64,000 bases of DNA, from positions 316,353-380,352 of the forward strand of contig JAEZZR010000001.1 of assembly GCA_023418505.1 (NCBI GenBank), written 5' to 3'. The stretch is from Actinomycetes bacterium (GTDB lineage: Bacteria > Actinomycetota > Actinomycetes > Mycobacteriales > Mycobacteriaceae). The translations under genes were made by a program, and so were the position numbers. The notes below the pieces were generated by a model, which saw only the letters and a program-made list of their open reading frames with translations, was not told the origin of the DNA and did no database searches. The stretch's first letter is position 1. Every line of letters begins with the position of its first letter. This document shows positions 17,551 to 27,142 of this stretch, piece by piece.

Positions 17551-19425
17551 ATGGCTTCCATACAAGACTCTGCTGCTGCCACACCAGCCGAGCAACCCGA
17601 AAACACCGCTGCTGCCCAACGCGCTTGGCTGAAACGCTATCCCGATTGGGTAAGCCCTAGCTTGGACTATGGCGAAGACACCGTACTTACCGGCTACCTA
17701 GAAAATGTGCGCAAGCACCCCACCCGCCCGGTTACAACGTTCTTTGGCAACACCACGAACTACAAAGAGCTTCACGAACACGTACTCAGCGCTGCCGCTG
17801 GCCTGAAATCCCTCGGCGTACAACAAGGCGACAAAGTGGCACTGATCATGCCAAACTGCCCGCAACACATCGTGGCGTACCTGGCTACGTTGTATGTGGG
17901 TGCCACCGTCGTCGAGCACAATCCGCTCTACACCGCCCACGAATTGCGTCATCCGTTCCAGGATCACGGCGCTAAGGTGGCAATTGCTTGGGATAAGACG
18001 GTAGAGACGCTCCAACAGGTTGCAATGCATGCGCCATTGGAAAAAATCATCGCAGTGAACATGCTAGAAGATCTGCCTTGGTTTATGCGCCAGCTGTTGA
18101 AACTCCCGATTCCAGCACTGCGCGCGGCACGATCGAAGATGCACTCTTCGGTGAGTGCCTCGGAGGATCCCGCAGATAGCGAGGTACTTAGCTTCAGCGA
18201 TCTGCTCAACTCTCAGCTTGGGGGCACGGGCACAAAGCTAGAACCCACGCCAGTGACCGCCAAAGATCCTGCGGTGATCATGTACACCTCTGGCACCACG
18301 GGCAATCCAAAGGGCGCGCAGCTAACTCACGGCAGCTTGGTAGCCAACGTCAAACAAGGCATCGCCTGGGTGCCCGAGCTAGGTAAAGAGCGCGAAGTAG
18401 CCCTTGCCGTACTGCCCATGTTCCACGCTTACGGCCTGACGATCGTGACAAACCTATCGCTGACCATCGGCGCCGAGCTTGTGATGATCCCATCGCCAGA
18501 AATCCCACTGATCATGAAGGCAATGAAGCGCAATCGCCCTACGTGGGTACCGGGTGTGCCTACGCTCTACGAGAAGATCGTGGCTACTGCAGAGGAGTCC
18601 GGCGCCGAGCTTTCCGGCATCAAGTTCGCGTTCTGTGGCGCTTCCACGTTGCCGGTGTCCCTGGTGGAAAAGTGGGAACGCCTCACCGGTGGCCGGCTGG
18701 TAGAAGGCTATGGTCTGACCGAAACCTCGCCGATCATCGTGGGCAACCCGATGGACGGCAACCGTCGCCCAGGATATGTGGGCATTCCGTTCCCCGATAC
18801 CGAAATCGCCGTGGTGGATCCCAACGATCCCACCGTGCTGGTGGCCGATGGCACCGAGGGCGAGGTGATCGCCCGAGGCCCGCAGGTTTTCGGCGGTTAC
18901 TTGAACTTGGCAGAGGCCACCGAGAATTCGTTTACCGCCGGCCCGAAAGTGCTTAACGACGCCTCCCTGGCGCCAAAATCTGCCCGTGTGGGTGAGCCCT
19001 GGTACCGCACTGGCGATGTGGGCGTGATGGAAGAAGATGGCTTCCTGCGTCTGGTTGCCCGCATCAAGGAAGTGATCATTACCGGCGGCTTCAATGTCTA
19101 TCCAGCCGAGGTAGAAGAAGTGCTCACTGATTACTCGGATATCACTGCTGCTACTGTGGTGGGCCTGCCAAAGTCAGATGGCTCCGAGCTGGTAGTGGCT
19201 GCCATAACCCTGGACGAATACGCCCGGCTGGATACCGAAGCTATTCGCAGCCACTGCAAGCGAAATCTCACCGGGTACAAGGTGCCACGCGCTTACTTCC
19301 ACCTCGATGAACTGCCCCAAGATCAAATGGGCAAAGTGCGTCGCCGCGATGTGCAGAAACTGCTGCTCGAGCGCCTCGAGCAACGTGGCGAATCGGTGGA
19401 TTCGCTTATAAAGAAACGCCGATAA
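17551..19425 (+). CDS. fadD: Long-chain fatty acid-CoA ligase
   Basis: 624-residue ANL-superfamily enzyme activating fatty acids with ATP and CoA. AMP-binding P-loop MYTSGTTGNPKGAQ near residue 244, VEGYGLTETSP near 390, YRTGDVG near 488 and the catalytic lysine region DQMGKVRRRDV near the end. The length and C-terminal IKKRR match acyl-CoA (not acyl-AMP) ligases of corynebacteria. It diverges from mshA, and its last 20 bases overlap the end of murB. An 18-bp inverted repeat lies at the start codon. Confidence 0.92.
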   Translation: MASIQDSAAATPAEQPENTAAAQRAWLKRYPDWVSPSLDYGEDTVLTGYLENVRKHPTRPVTTFFGNTTNYKELHEHVLSAAAGLKSLGVQQGDKVALIMPNCPQHIVAYLATLYVGATVVEHNPLYTAHELRHPFQDHGAKVAIAWDKTVETLQQVAMHAPLEKIIAVNMLEDLPWFMRQLLKLPIPALRAARSKMHSSVSASEDPADSEVLSFSDLLNSQLGGTGTKLEPTPVTAKDPAVIMYTSGTTGNPKGAQLTHGSLVANVKQGIAWVPELGKEREVALAVLPMFHAYGLTIVTNLSLTIGAELVMIPSPEIPLIMKAMKRNRPTWVPGVPTLYEKIVATAEESGAELSGIKFAFCGASTLPVSLVEKWERLTGGRLVEGYGLTETSPIIVGNPMDGNRRPGYVGIPFPDTEIAVVDPNDPTVLVADGTEGEVIARGPQVFGGYLNLAEATENSFTAGPKVLNDASLAPKSARVGEPWYRTGDVGVMEEDGFLRLVARIKEVIITGGFNVYPAEVEEVLTDYSDITAATVVGLPKSDGSELVVAAITLDEYARLDTEAIRSHCKRNLTGYKVPRAYFHLDELPQDQMGKVRRRDVQKLLLERLEQRGESVDSLIKKRR

Positions 19426-20611
19426 ATAGCGGCTCTGGCTCCAGGGTGACGCCGAAAGTATCGGCCACCCCCGCTACCACCCGGCGCGCCAATGCCACCA
19501 CATCAGCGGTGGTGGCCGCGCCACGGTTGGTTAGTGCCAAGGTGTGTTTCGTGGATAGCCGAGCTGGCGCGTCTTCTCCTGGGAAACCCTTGGCAAAACC
19601 GGCCTTTTCAATCAACCATGCCGCAGAGAGCTTCACGCGCAGCGCGCCGGTAGCTGGATCCGGCACGGCGGGATATTGCGGCATCGCCTCGGCGATCTCT
19701 GCGCCAAAGCGCTGTGCCACCACGTCACGCACTTGAGCTGCCGTGGCTTCGTCCACGATCGGGTTGGTGAAAAACGACCCCGCCGACCAAGTGTCATGAT
19801 CAGCCGGATCAGAGACCATGCCCTTACCCGCGCGCAAGGCTAATACGGCATCGCGCACGTCTTGGGCTGGACGACGGGCAGCACCAGCTGCATTTTCTTC
19901 CACTGTTACGCCTAATCGGCGCGCTAATTCGCCGTAGCGCAGTGGCGCCGACAATCCGTCGCTAGATAACCGGAACCGCACTGCAAGCACTACGCCTCGG
20001 CTGGTGAACTTCAGATTGGAATAGCGGTAGGCCAGCTCTAGGGCTTCGGGGGCAACCCACTGATCCTCCTGGGTTTGGCGATCGTAGAGGCGCACCGCAT
20101 CGAGCACTTGGGAGACCTCCACACCGTAAGCGCCCACATTTTGTACCGGGGTAGCTCCCGCCGAACCTGGAATACCCGACAGGCATTCCAAGCCCCCAAA
20201 GCCGGCAGCCACGCTGGTATCCACCACGTCGTCCCACACGGCGCCGGCTTCTGCTTCTACTAAAGCGGCTTCGGTGTGCAGCCCGGTGCCTTCGGTAGTT
20301 AGGGAAATGGCGTCGGCAGCGATGACCACGGCAACGAGATCGCCGACTGGATGATCGCCAGCCTCGGCATCAGCTTCGGCATTATCACCGACCACCAAGT
20401 TGGAGCCGCCGCCGACAATTAATAGTGGGACATCGGCGTCGTCAAGCAAACGAACTACCGCAACCACGGCGTCCAGCGACTGGCAATATACCGTCGCGGC
20501 CGGGGCACCCCCGACACGGAAAGTAGTTAGATCTGCGAAGGTGACGTGATCGTCAATCGTCACATCAGGCAAAGCTGCCACCTGGGTGCGCACTGAATCG
20601 AACTTCGTCAC
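19406..20611 (-). CDS. murB: UDP-N-acetylenolpyruvoylglucosamine reductase
   Basis: FAD- and NADPH-dependent reduction giving UDP-MurNAc for peptidoglycan. FAD segment LLIVGGGSNLVV, SGIPGSAGATPVQNVGAYG, catalytic serine in SAGSFFTNPIV, and LIEKAGFAKG near the C-terminus. 401 residues with an inserted GDHPVG-type loop rich in Asp/Glu/Ala near residue 85. GTG start at 20611. Its stop lies 20 bases inside the end of fadD (convergent overlap), so antisense interference between the two messages is possible. Confidence 0.93.
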   Translation of the reverse strand: MTKFDSVRTQVAALPDVTIDDHVTFADLTTFRVGGAPAATVYCQSLDAVVAVVRLLDDADVPLLIVGGGSNLVVGDNAEADAEAGDHPVGDLVAVVIAADAISLTTEGTGLHTEAALVEAEAGAVWDDVVDTSVAAGFGGLECLSGIPGSAGATPVQNVGAYGVEVSQVLDAVRLYDRQTQEDQWVAPEALELAYRYSNLKFTSRGVVLAVRFRLSSDGLSAPLRYGELARRLGVTVEENAAGAARRPAQDVRDAVLALRAGKGMVSDPADHDTWSAGSFFTNPIVDEATAAQVRDVVAQRFGAEIAEAMPQYPAVPDPATGALRVKLSAAWLIEKAGFAKGFPGEDAPARLSTKHTLALTNRGAATTADVVALARRVVAGVADTFGVTLEPEPLFIGVSL

Positions 20612-20768
20612 CGAAAACTCCCACTTTTGACCAATTACGGAGAAAATCTGCTAATCACACGATAGGTGGCAGGCTAGAGTACGCGCCAACTAGCGCGACT
20701 TTGCGTCGCTACGCGCCGACGCAGGGCGCACCCCAGTGCCTGCACGCGACCACGTATGCTTAAACGCT

Positions 20769-21284
20769 ATGACTGCGAACACCACCAGCACCAACGAGTT
20801 GAACCACAGCGCTGCCGACGTGCACGCCGCAATCGCAGACCGTGGCTTCTGGGATTACCTGGCAGAAAACCTGATCGCAGGTTCCCCAGCGGAAGTGAAC
20901 TCTTTTTCCAGCTCCGAGGCGAAAACTGATGTCTCTGTAACCCAGCACGTAGACAGCAAGCGCATCCCGGATGCGATGAAAAAATTCGTCAAAAGCGATC
21001 CCCATGCCACCATCGATTTCAACTGGGGGCCTTTCGACGGCCAAGAATCCACCGGCAATTTCTCCGGCTCGGTGCAAGGCTTCCCGGTTTCCTTCCGTGG
21101 CAACCAGACCTTGGTAGCCATCGATGATGCGAAGTCGAAGGTAGTCACCGACATCACGCTAGACGTCAAGATCCCACTGGTTGGCGGCATGGTGGAAGGC
21201 AAGGCCGTGGATATGATGCCACGTATGTTCACCAAGATCATCAACCTGCTGGATCAGTACTTGGCAGACAACAAGAACGCTTAA
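20769..21284 (+). CDS. DUF2505 family protein
   Basis: 171 residues with the START/SRPBCC-like pattern of the actinobacterial DUF2505 family (FSSSEAKTDVSVTQHV, FDGQESTGNFSGSVQGFPV, KIPLVGGMVEGKAVDMM). Probably a lipid or hydrophobic ligand binding fold; role unknown. TATGCT -10 at 20755-20760, eight bases before the ATG, and no ribosome site: likely leaderless. An upstream GTG at 20736 is rejected because it precedes that promoter. Confidence 0.82.
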   Translation: MTANTTSTNELNHSAADVHAAIADRGFWDYLAENLIAGSPAEVNSFSSSEAKTDVSVTQHVDSKRIPDAMKKFVKSDPHATIDFNWGPFDGQESTGNFSGSVQGFPVSFRGNQTLVAIDDAKSKVVTDITLDVKIPLVGGMVEGKAVDMMPRMFTKIINLLDQYLADNKNA

Positions 21285-21308
21285 TAGCAGTTCAACCTCC
21301 TTTTTCGC

Positions 21309-22193
21309 TTGGCTCACTATCACAACCTGCGCGCGCAGCGCCCCAAATCCGGCCCGGTAGGCACGGTTACTCGTGGCACTACCGGCGTTAATCGCCTGCG
21401 CAAATGCGACCGGTGGATGGTGCACAACCCCGACATCTGGCGTGCGTTGGAAGCTCCTGGGATTCCGGGACTAGGGCGGCAGGCACGAGGTGTGCTTGAC
21501 GACGGCGCGCCAACCGCAATCGATTTAGGCTATGGCGCCAGCGATACCACCACGGTTGAATGGGCGCGCCACTTACGCCGGATACAGCCGGACGTGCGAG
21601 TACTCGGCCTAGAGATCGAACCTTCCCGCATTTTCCCTGCCACAGACGGAGTGGAATTTGCCTTAGGTGGCTTTGAGCTCGCCGGCCATCAAGCCCACCT
21701 GGTGCGGGCGTTCAATGTGCTGCGCCAATACGACGTCACCGAGGTAATCGCCGCCTGGGAAGAAGTAGCCAGCCACTTAACCCCGCATGGCTTATTCGTC
21801 GAAGGCACCTGCGATGAACTTGGGCGTAGATGCAGCTGGATTAACCTCGATCGCCACGGCCCGAAGAGCCTAACCTTGGCGTGGGATCCCACCGATGTGG
21901 CATTGCCTTCCGACGTTGCAGAACGCCTGCCCAAAATCCTGATTCACCGCAATATCCCCGGCGAACCAATCTACGATCTGCTAAGTCGGATCGATCAAGC
22001 CTGGCTCGAACAAGCTGCCTGGTCTACTTATGGCCCCTATATCCGCTGGAGCCACACCCTGGCCACGTTGCGCCAAGACCCTGCGTTGCAGCTACAAGAA
22101 CTGCCCATTCAGAAGAAAGCACGCCTGCGAGATTGTGTGCTTACCGTACCGTTTTCGACGGTATTTCCGGAGCGCATCGAATTTCCTGGCTAG
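21309..22193 (+). CDS. Class I SAM-dependent methyltransferase-like protein
   Basis: 294 residues. PTAIDLGYGASDTTTVEWA near residue 70 is a motif I SAM loop, followed by VLGLEIEPSR as the acidic end of strand 2. The C-terminal part contains no recognised substrate motif. Start is assigned to TTG at 21309, which leaves 24 bases after the DUF2505 gene; no ribosome site is visible, and an ATG at about residue 37 would cut conserved sequence. It may be cotranscribed with the DUF2505 gene. Confidence 0.75.
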   Translation: MAHYHNLRAQRPKSGPVGTVTRGTTGVNRLRKCDRWMVHNPDIWRALEAPGIPGLGRQARGVLDDGAPTAIDLGYGASDTTTVEWARHLRRIQPDVRVLGLEIEPSRIFPATDGVEFALGGFELAGHQAHLVRAFNVLRQYDVTEVIAAWEEVASHLTPHGLFVEGTCDELGRRCSWINLDRHGPKSLTLAWDPTDVALPSDVAERLPKILIHRNIPGEPIYDLLSRIDQAWLEQAAWSTYGPYIRWSHTLATLRQDPALQLQELPIQKKARLRDCVLTVPFSTVFPERIEFPG

Positions 22194-22239
22194 CACTTCA
22201 GATACCAGCCTGATCCCACTTCAGATGCCAGCCTGATCC
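22194..22239. repeat. 23-bp tandem duplication just after a stop codon
   Basis: CACTTCAGATACCAGCCTGA followed by TCC, then the same 23 bases again with one A-to-G change. The copies are exactly adjacent and begin at the base after the methyltransferase TAG. Confidence 0.9.
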
Positions 22240-22264
22240 GCGCTGCTGCTTATACTGGTGCACT

Positions 22265-23056
22265 ATGTCGAGGAATAGATCTGGCAGGGCACAATCGTCG
22301 CGTTCATGGGGCACAATGGGCACCGTCATCGGTGTGATCATTGCAGTTGCACTGGTGTTGATCGCGGCGGAATTTGCACTGCGGATTTTCATCGGACGCT
22401 CGGTGGCTGATTCTTATGTGGAATCACGGGGCAACGCCGCTGCGACCGCCGATGCTAGCCCGTCGGTTTCCTTTGGCACCTCCCCAGTACTACCAGCACT
22501 GATCACCAATGATTTGAAGAACGTAGAGCTGGATACCCCAGATACCTTGCAGGTTTCCAACGCTGATGGCGCTGCAGCTACTCCGGAAATTGCCGGCGAT
22601 CCAGCGGCACACATTGTGCTTTCCGACGTAGATATCAGCAATCGCAACGATCCCGTCGCCCAAGAGGTGGTGGTCGAAACTGAATTGTCACCTGAGTTGA
22701 TCCAAGCCATTGCCAACCGCCGTGCCGGCGGTATCGCTCGGATTTCACAGCTCACCCCGAATCCAGCCGAAGGCACCCTGAAAGCAGAGATCTCTAGTGG
22801 TTTCGCTGATGTTGATTTCCGCCCCACGGTTAATAACGGCGGCTTAGGCCTGGACGTCGAAGGAGCCTCGGTGCTGGGATTCGGCGTGGATCCCGTCGCA
22901 GGCCCTATTGGCGACGCATTGCTAGCCGGCATCTCCGAGCGGTTCAGCCCAGAATTTGATCTGGTCTCTGCGACAGTCACCGAAACGGGCTTGCAGCTCA
23001 CGCTACGTGGCAACGGCGTCGCACTGTCCTCCCTCGAAGGCCTGCGTTTTCAATAA
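22265..23056 (+). CDS. DUF2993 protein, LmeA-like cell envelope factor
   Basis: 263 residues: basic Ser/Arg N-terminus, one membrane helix or uncleaved signal at about 18-42 (TVIGVIIAVALVLIAAEFAL), then an extracytoplasmic DUF2993 domain. In Mycobacterium LmeA of this family supports lipomannan mannan elongation in the periplasm; a similar envelope role here is inferred. TATACT -10 at 22251-22256 lies eight bases before the ATG with no ribosome site, so the mRNA is probably leaderless. The tandem duplication at 22194-22239 sits over its -35 area. Confidence 0.8.
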   Translation: MSRNRSGRAQSSRSWGTMGTVIGVIIAVALVLIAAEFALRIFIGRSVADSYVESRGNAAATADASPSVSFGTSPVLPALITNDLKNVELDTPDTLQVSNADGAAATPEIAGDPAAHIVLSDVDISNRNDPVAQEVVVETELSPELIQAIANRRAGGIARISQLTPNPAEGTLKAEISSGFADVDFRPTVNNGGLGLDVEGASVLGFGVDPVAGPIGDALLAGISERFSPEFDLVSATVTETGLQLTLRGNGVALSSLEGLRFQ

Positions 23057-23156
23057 CACCTGAAGCAGCAAGCCAAAACCAGCCACCCTCAACCAAGCCA
23101 GCACCACCAAAACCACCATTAAGGCAACGGTAAACCTTTCAGCTAAGATCGGCACA

Positions 23157-24062
23157 ATGACCCGTTCCCCGTTAGCTCAACCGCAGCGCGGCCCCGAAGA
23201 GCGGCAATTTGTGCTTACTTTGGGCTGCCCAGACTCCACCGGAATCGTTGCTCAGCTCTCCAGCTTCCTGGCAAACCTAGGCGCTTGGATTGTGGAAGCA
23301 CACTTCTTCTCTGATCCAGATTCTGGTTGGTTCTTCACGCGCCAGGCGGTACGAGCCGATGATCTTGATATGTCTTTAGAGGAACTCACCGAGTCTTTCG
23401 GCGAGCTCGTAGAAACCTTCGGCCCAGAGGCCAAATGGAGTGTTTCGGACACTGGCATCCGCAAGCGCGGCGTCATCTTGGTTACTAAGGAAGGCCACTG
23501 CCTGCAGGATCTGCTTGGCCGTGTGGATCAAAACGACTACCCCATGGACGTCGTTGCCGTTATCGGCAACCACCCGGATCTAGCGCCACTGGCTCGCGCT
23601 CACGGCGTGCCATTCCACCACGTGCCTTTTCCGAAGGACGCCGTGGGCAAGCGGAAGGCCTTCGACGAGGTGGCGGAAATCGTCGATAGCCTTAACCCAG
23701 ATGCCATCGTGCTCGCGCGCTTTATGCAGATTCTGCCGCCGGATCTCTGCGAGAAGTGGGAAGGACGTGCGATCAACATCCACCACAGCTTCCTACCGTC
23801 GTTCATGGGTGCACGCCCGTACCACCAGGCACACAAGCGCGGTGTGAAGTTGATTGGCGCTACCTGCCACTATGCAACTAGCGAGCTTGACGACGGCCCG
23901 ATTATCGAACAGGACGTCATCCGAGTGTCGCACAAAGATACCCCACGCGATATGCAGCGCGAGGGTCGCGACGCCGAAAAGCAGGTACTTGCCCGCGGTC
24001 TGCGCTGGCATCTAGAAGACCGCGTGCAGGTCTACGGCAACCGTACGGTGGTATTCGACTAG
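23157..24062 (+). CDS. purU: Formyltetrahydrofolate deformylase
   Basis: Hydrolyses 10-formyl-THF to formate and THF. N-terminal ACT domain (LTLGCPDSTGIVAQLSSFL, 20-95) and C-terminal formyltransferase-like domain with the catalytic set N/H/D: NIHHSFLPSFMGARPYHQA and DDGPIIEQDVIRV. 301 residues, slightly long at the N-terminus. TAAGAT -10 at 23144-23149 is seven bases before the ATG, so probably leaderless. The preceding 100 bases are C/A-rich and contain nothing else recognisable. Confidence 0.95.
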   Translation: MTRSPLAQPQRGPEERQFVLTLGCPDSTGIVAQLSSFLANLGAWIVEAHFFSDPDSGWFFTRQAVRADDLDMSLEELTESFGELVETFGPEAKWSVSDTGIRKRGVILVTKEGHCLQDLLGRVDQNDYPMDVVAVIGNHPDLAPLARAHGVPFHHVPFPKDAVGKRKAFDEVAEIVDSLNPDAIVLARFMQILPPDLCEKWEGRAINIHHSFLPSFMGARPYHQAHKRGVKLIGATCHYATSELDDGPIIEQDVIRVSHKDTPRDMQREGRDAEKQVLARGLRWHLEDRVQVYGNRTVVFD

Positions 24063-24078
24063 ACGATTTCGCTGGCAA

Positions 24079-24098
24079 GCTCGGATCCCGATCCGAGC
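24079..24098. terminator. Terminator hairpin between convergent purU and DUF2516 gene
   Basis: GCTCGGAT and ATCCGAGC form a perfect 8-bp stem with a CCCG loop between the two convergent stop codons. No U-run follows, so the assignment rests on position and stem quality. Confidence 0.55.
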
Positions 24099-24106
24099 CT
24101 TGCGTA

Positions 24107-24448
24107 TTACCCTTGCGCGTTAGCGAGGATATCGCGGATATTTGGGCGGACATCTAACCAGTACACGCCCGTGACCACCGAGCCCACGATGATCGGGATG
24201 CCCAAAAGCATCCAGCCGAACATCGGGAAGAGCAGGAAAAATGCGGAGCCAGCTAGCATGCCCAGCCACTGCTCTTTTGGCTTGCGGCTAGCTGCGTCGA
24301 AAGCATCCCGGCGCGTAGTAGCCACCATAATGGCGCCCACCACAGCCAAAATGCCTACCAACATGGGCAAGCCAAAACGGAAGAACAGATCCGTGTAGGC
24401 CAAAACCATCACAAACGCATTTCCGCTTTCTTGCACTGCTGGCACCAT
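24107..24448 (-). CDS. DUF2516 family small membrane protein
   Basis: 113 residues, three hydrophobic stretches (about 12-43, 65-92) with a positively charged loop TRRDAFDAASRKPKEQW between them, and a short cytoplasmic C-terminus. This fits the actinobacterial DUF2516 family, of unknown function. It follows the DUF445 gene on the same strand after 55 bases. Confidence 0.75.
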   Translation of the reverse strand: MVPAVQESGNAFVMVLAYTDLFFRFGLPMLVGILAVVGAIMVATTRRDAFDAASRKPKEQWLGMLAGSAFFLLFPMFGWMLLGIPIIVGSVVTGVYWLDVRPNIRDILANAQG

Positions 24449-24503
24449 GAAATCTCAATCCTTTATCAAACCCAGTTGCTGCTACTTACTCGAATATATG
24501 CGT

Positions 24504-25826
24504 TTAGCCACCAAATAGCAGCGTGGAAACTGTATAAATTACCAATCCCGCTAAGGAACCTACCACGGTTCCGTTCACGCGAATGAACTGCAAATCGCGG
24601 CCAACCATCAACTCGATCTTGTCCGATGCTTCATCGGCATCCCAGCGCTGGACGGTCTCAGAGATAATCGCGGTGATCTCCCCGGCATAGTTATCTGCAA
24701 GGAACACCACGGCCTTTTCCAGGCGATTAGACATCTCTGCCTGCAAGCTTTGATCCGCCACAATCTTTTCGCCGTAGCTGCGGGCGGTCTCGGCGATCTT
24801 GGTGCGCAGCAGCGAATTTTCATCGCGGGCTGCCGCAATCAAGTTGTTCGAAGCAGAACTCCACAGCATGGCAGGAGCTTTTTCCACTGCCTGCGAAGCC
24901 AGCAAATCCGCTTTCAGCTCTTCAACCTTGGCGATGGTGGCCGGATCGTGCTGCAAATCCGTCGCCAGCTTGGTTAAGAAATTGCGGAGTGCTTCGCGTG
25001 CTTCGTGGTTCGGCTGTGTGTGCACCTGCCACGCCCATTGGGTGAGTTCGCGGTGCACGCGATCGCCGATCAGCTCGTTGACGAAGCTAGGCGCCCACGA
25101 CGGGGCTCGTTCGCCCACCATGCGCTCGATAACTGGCCCGGCGTTGACCGACTTGCGATAGAGCCACGCTACCGCCTGATCGATCACCGGTTCAGTTTTT
25201 CCTTCTTCGATCAGCTGCTCCAACACGCGACCAGCGGGTGGCCCCCACTGTGGCGCTGCTACTTCATCGATTACAGCTGCTTTGAGCACGGCTTCGGCGT
25301 CCTTGGGATTCACCGCCGCGAGCGCGTTGCCTACGAACTTGCCGACGTGAGCGGAAACCACTTCCCCATTGCCTGGGGTAGCCAACCACTGGCCGGTGCG
25401 CAGTGGAATATCGGCTTTGCGTACTTTATCCACGATCAACGTCGGATTCAGGAAATTCTCGCCGACGAATTGTGCTAGGGATTCGCCTACCTGGTCTTTC
25501 TTCCGGCGCACAATTGCCGTATGCGGAATCGGGATCCCCATGGGATGGCGGAATAGCGCCACAACCGCAAACCAGTCTGCAAGAGCACCGACCATGCCAG
25601 CTTCGGCGGCAGCACGGACATATCCCACCCATGCAGCGGGTAATTCACCGTCGGCTGCTGCTTGTGCTTCCAACCACCGGCAGGTGAAATACACCGTTGC
25701 TGCAATTACCAGCAGCATCGTGGCAAACGCTTTGGCGTTTCTTAGCTGCCGACGTTTCAACGCCTCAGTTGACGGGGACGGCCCCGGAACTGGCAATGCT
25801 TCTAGTGCAGTGGGGTTTTGCGCCAT
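24504..25826 (-). CDS. DUF445 family membrane-associated protein
   Basis: 440 residues. An N-terminal helix (about 35-52) and a second hydrophobic segment AGMVGALADWFAVVALFRHP, which is the DUF445 signature, followed by a long amphipathic region with many Ala/Glu helices and a C-terminal membrane helix VGSLAGLVIYTVSTLLFGG. The topology places a ~330-residue domain between membrane anchors. Function is not known. Confidence 0.82.
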   Translation of the reverse strand: MAQNPTALEALPVPGPSPSTEALKRRQLRNAKAFATMLLVIAATVYFTCRWLEAQAAADGELPAAWVGYVRAAAEAGMVGALADWFAVVALFRHPMGIPIPHTAIVRRKKDQVGESLAQFVGENFLNPTLIVDKVRKADIPLRTGQWLATPGNGEVVSAHVGKFVGNALAAVNPKDAEAVLKAAVIDEVAAPQWGPPAGRVLEQLIEEGKTEPVIDQAVAWLYRKSVNAGPVIERMVGERAPSWAPSFVNELIGDRVHRELTQWAWQVHTQPNHEAREALRNFLTKLATDLQHDPATIAKVEELKADLLASQAVEKAPAMLWSSASNNLIAAARDENSLLRTKIAETARSYGEKIVADQSLQAEMSNRLEKAVVFLADNYAGEITAIISETVQRWDADEASDKIELMVGRDLQFIRVNGTVVGSLAGLVIYTVSTLLFGG

Positions 25827-25871
25827 GGTTATTTTCTACTCTTATTTCGTTTTGTTGCTTCAGATAGCAAT

Positions 25872-25913
25872 AAGCCCTTCCCCACTTTGCGGGAAAGGGC
25901 TGGGAAAGGGCTT
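25872..25913 (-). terminator. Terminator-like hairpin after the sdh operon
   Basis: AAGCCCTTCCCC at 25872-25883 can pair with either of two GGGAAAGGGCT copies (25891-25901, 25902-25912). It lies beyond the last gene of the sdh operon on the minus strand. The two competing right arms are unusual; the U-run is weak. Confidence 0.45.
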
Positions 25914-25947
25914 AAAGCTTCGGATAACCCTGGAGGATGCGAAGAAT

Positions 25948-26340
25948 CTAGTGGTGGGTACCGTACTTTGCTTTGTACTCGCGGTACTGGCGACGGCCAA
26001 CTCGAATAAAGATCCAACCCACTACCAGCATCAAAATTGCGGCAATCAAACCACCGTAGAGGTAGATATCTGGGTTGAAGCTACCCGGTTCCGCTGGAAT
26101 CCATTCTTCCTGGCCTAGTGGCACATGACCGATTTCATGTGCAGATTCCGTTTCGAAAATCTTGGTGCCTAGGCCGAAGATGAACGTGCCCCATGCAGCT
26201 AGAGAAGCAAGGATCAGACCCATGCCGATCCAGGTAGAGCTTCGGTGCAACGAGGAGTATTCGGCGTTGAGGCTCTGCGGCGTATAGCCCTCGACGAAGT
26301 GCTCTTCACCCGGGTAACGCTCTGGCGCTACGTTAGCCAT
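25948..26340 (-). CDS. Small membrane protein following sdhB
   Basis: 130 residues with two membrane helices (about 37-58 and 92-113). A loop between them, ETESAHEIGHVPLGQEEW, is acidic with two His. A gene of this type follows sdhB in corynebacteria, so it may be an accessory of the succinate:menaquinone oxidoreductase; no motif shows this. It starts at an ATG 52 bases after the sdhB stop. Confidence 0.75.
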   Translation of the reverse strand: MANVAPERYPGEEHFVEGYTPQSLNAEYSSLHRSSTWIGMGLILASLAAWGTFIFGLGTKIFETESAHEIGHVPLGQEEWIPAEPGSFNPDIYLYGGLIAAILMLVVGWIFIRVGRRQYREYKAKYGTHH

Positions 26341-26392
26341 AATCTGAATCCTTCCTTAGAACTCCGTTAATTATAACTGAGCTTAGCTGTGA

Positions 26393-27142
26393 TTAGTTGT
26401 CCTTACCACGGAACGCAGCACGAGCACGTTCCTTGGTAATCGCAGCAACCGCAGTCAACGGAATACCAGCTGGGCAGACATCGGCGCACTCACCGTACAG
26501 GGAGCAAGGCCCGAAGGTACCTTCGACCTCGTCCACCATGTTGCGAGCACGCTTGCCACGCTCTTCCTTGCCCAATGGCAACAGGGAGAGGTGAACTAGC
26601 TTTGCGCCAGTAAACAGGTGCGCTGCACCGTTCGGGCAAGCAGCCACACAGGCACCGCAGCCGATGCAGGCTGCGTGATCCAAAGCCAATTCTGCGGTCT
26701 GGTGATTGACGTGCAGGGTATCTGCATCTGGTGCGGTACCAGCCATGACGGATACGTAGCCGCCACGTTCCATGACGCGATCCAAAGCGGAGCGGTCTAC
26801 CACCATGTCACGAATAACTGGGTAAGCAGCCGAACGCATTGGTTCGATCTTCAGCTTGTCGCCATCGGTGTACTGGTGCAGACGCTGCTGGCAGGTAGGG
26901 GTGTTCTTACCTGGGCCGTGTGGGCGACCGTTTACGTTCAAACCACAGGTACCACAGATGCCTTCACGGCAGTCCGAAGCGAAAGCGAATGGTTCTTTAC
27001 CGGACTCGACGTATTTCGTGTTGACGTGATCCAATAGCTCCAGAATGGACATCTCTGGAACAGCGTCATCAACATCGACGCTTTCAAAGTGTCCCTTGTC
27101 TTCTGGTCCAGACTGACGCCAGATCTCAAGATGTAGTTTCAT
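26393..27142 (-). CDS. sdhB: Succinate dehydrogenase iron-sulphur subunit
   Basis: 249 residues carrying electrons from the flavoprotein to menaquinone. [2Fe-2S] ligands C58, C63, C66 (CREGICGTC) and C84. The [4Fe-4S] and [3Fe-4S] cysteines are in CIGCGACVAACPNGA and CSLYGECADVCPAG. The ATG at 27142 overlaps the stop of sdhA (TAATG), giving translational coupling. The same reading frame runs open upstream inside sdhA but without meaning. Confidence 0.96.
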   Translation of the reverse strand: MKLHLEIWRQSGPEDKGHFESVDVDDAVPEMSILELLDHVNTKYVESGKEPFAFASDCREGICGTCGLNVNGRPHGPGKNTPTCQQRLHQYTDGDKLKIEPMRSAAYPVIRDMVVDRSALDRVMERGGYVSVMAGTAPDADTLHVNHQTAELALDHAACIGCGACVAACPNGAAHLFTGAKLVHLSLLPLGKEERGKRARNMVDEVEGTFGPCSLYGECADVCPAGIPLTAVAAITKERARAAFRGKDN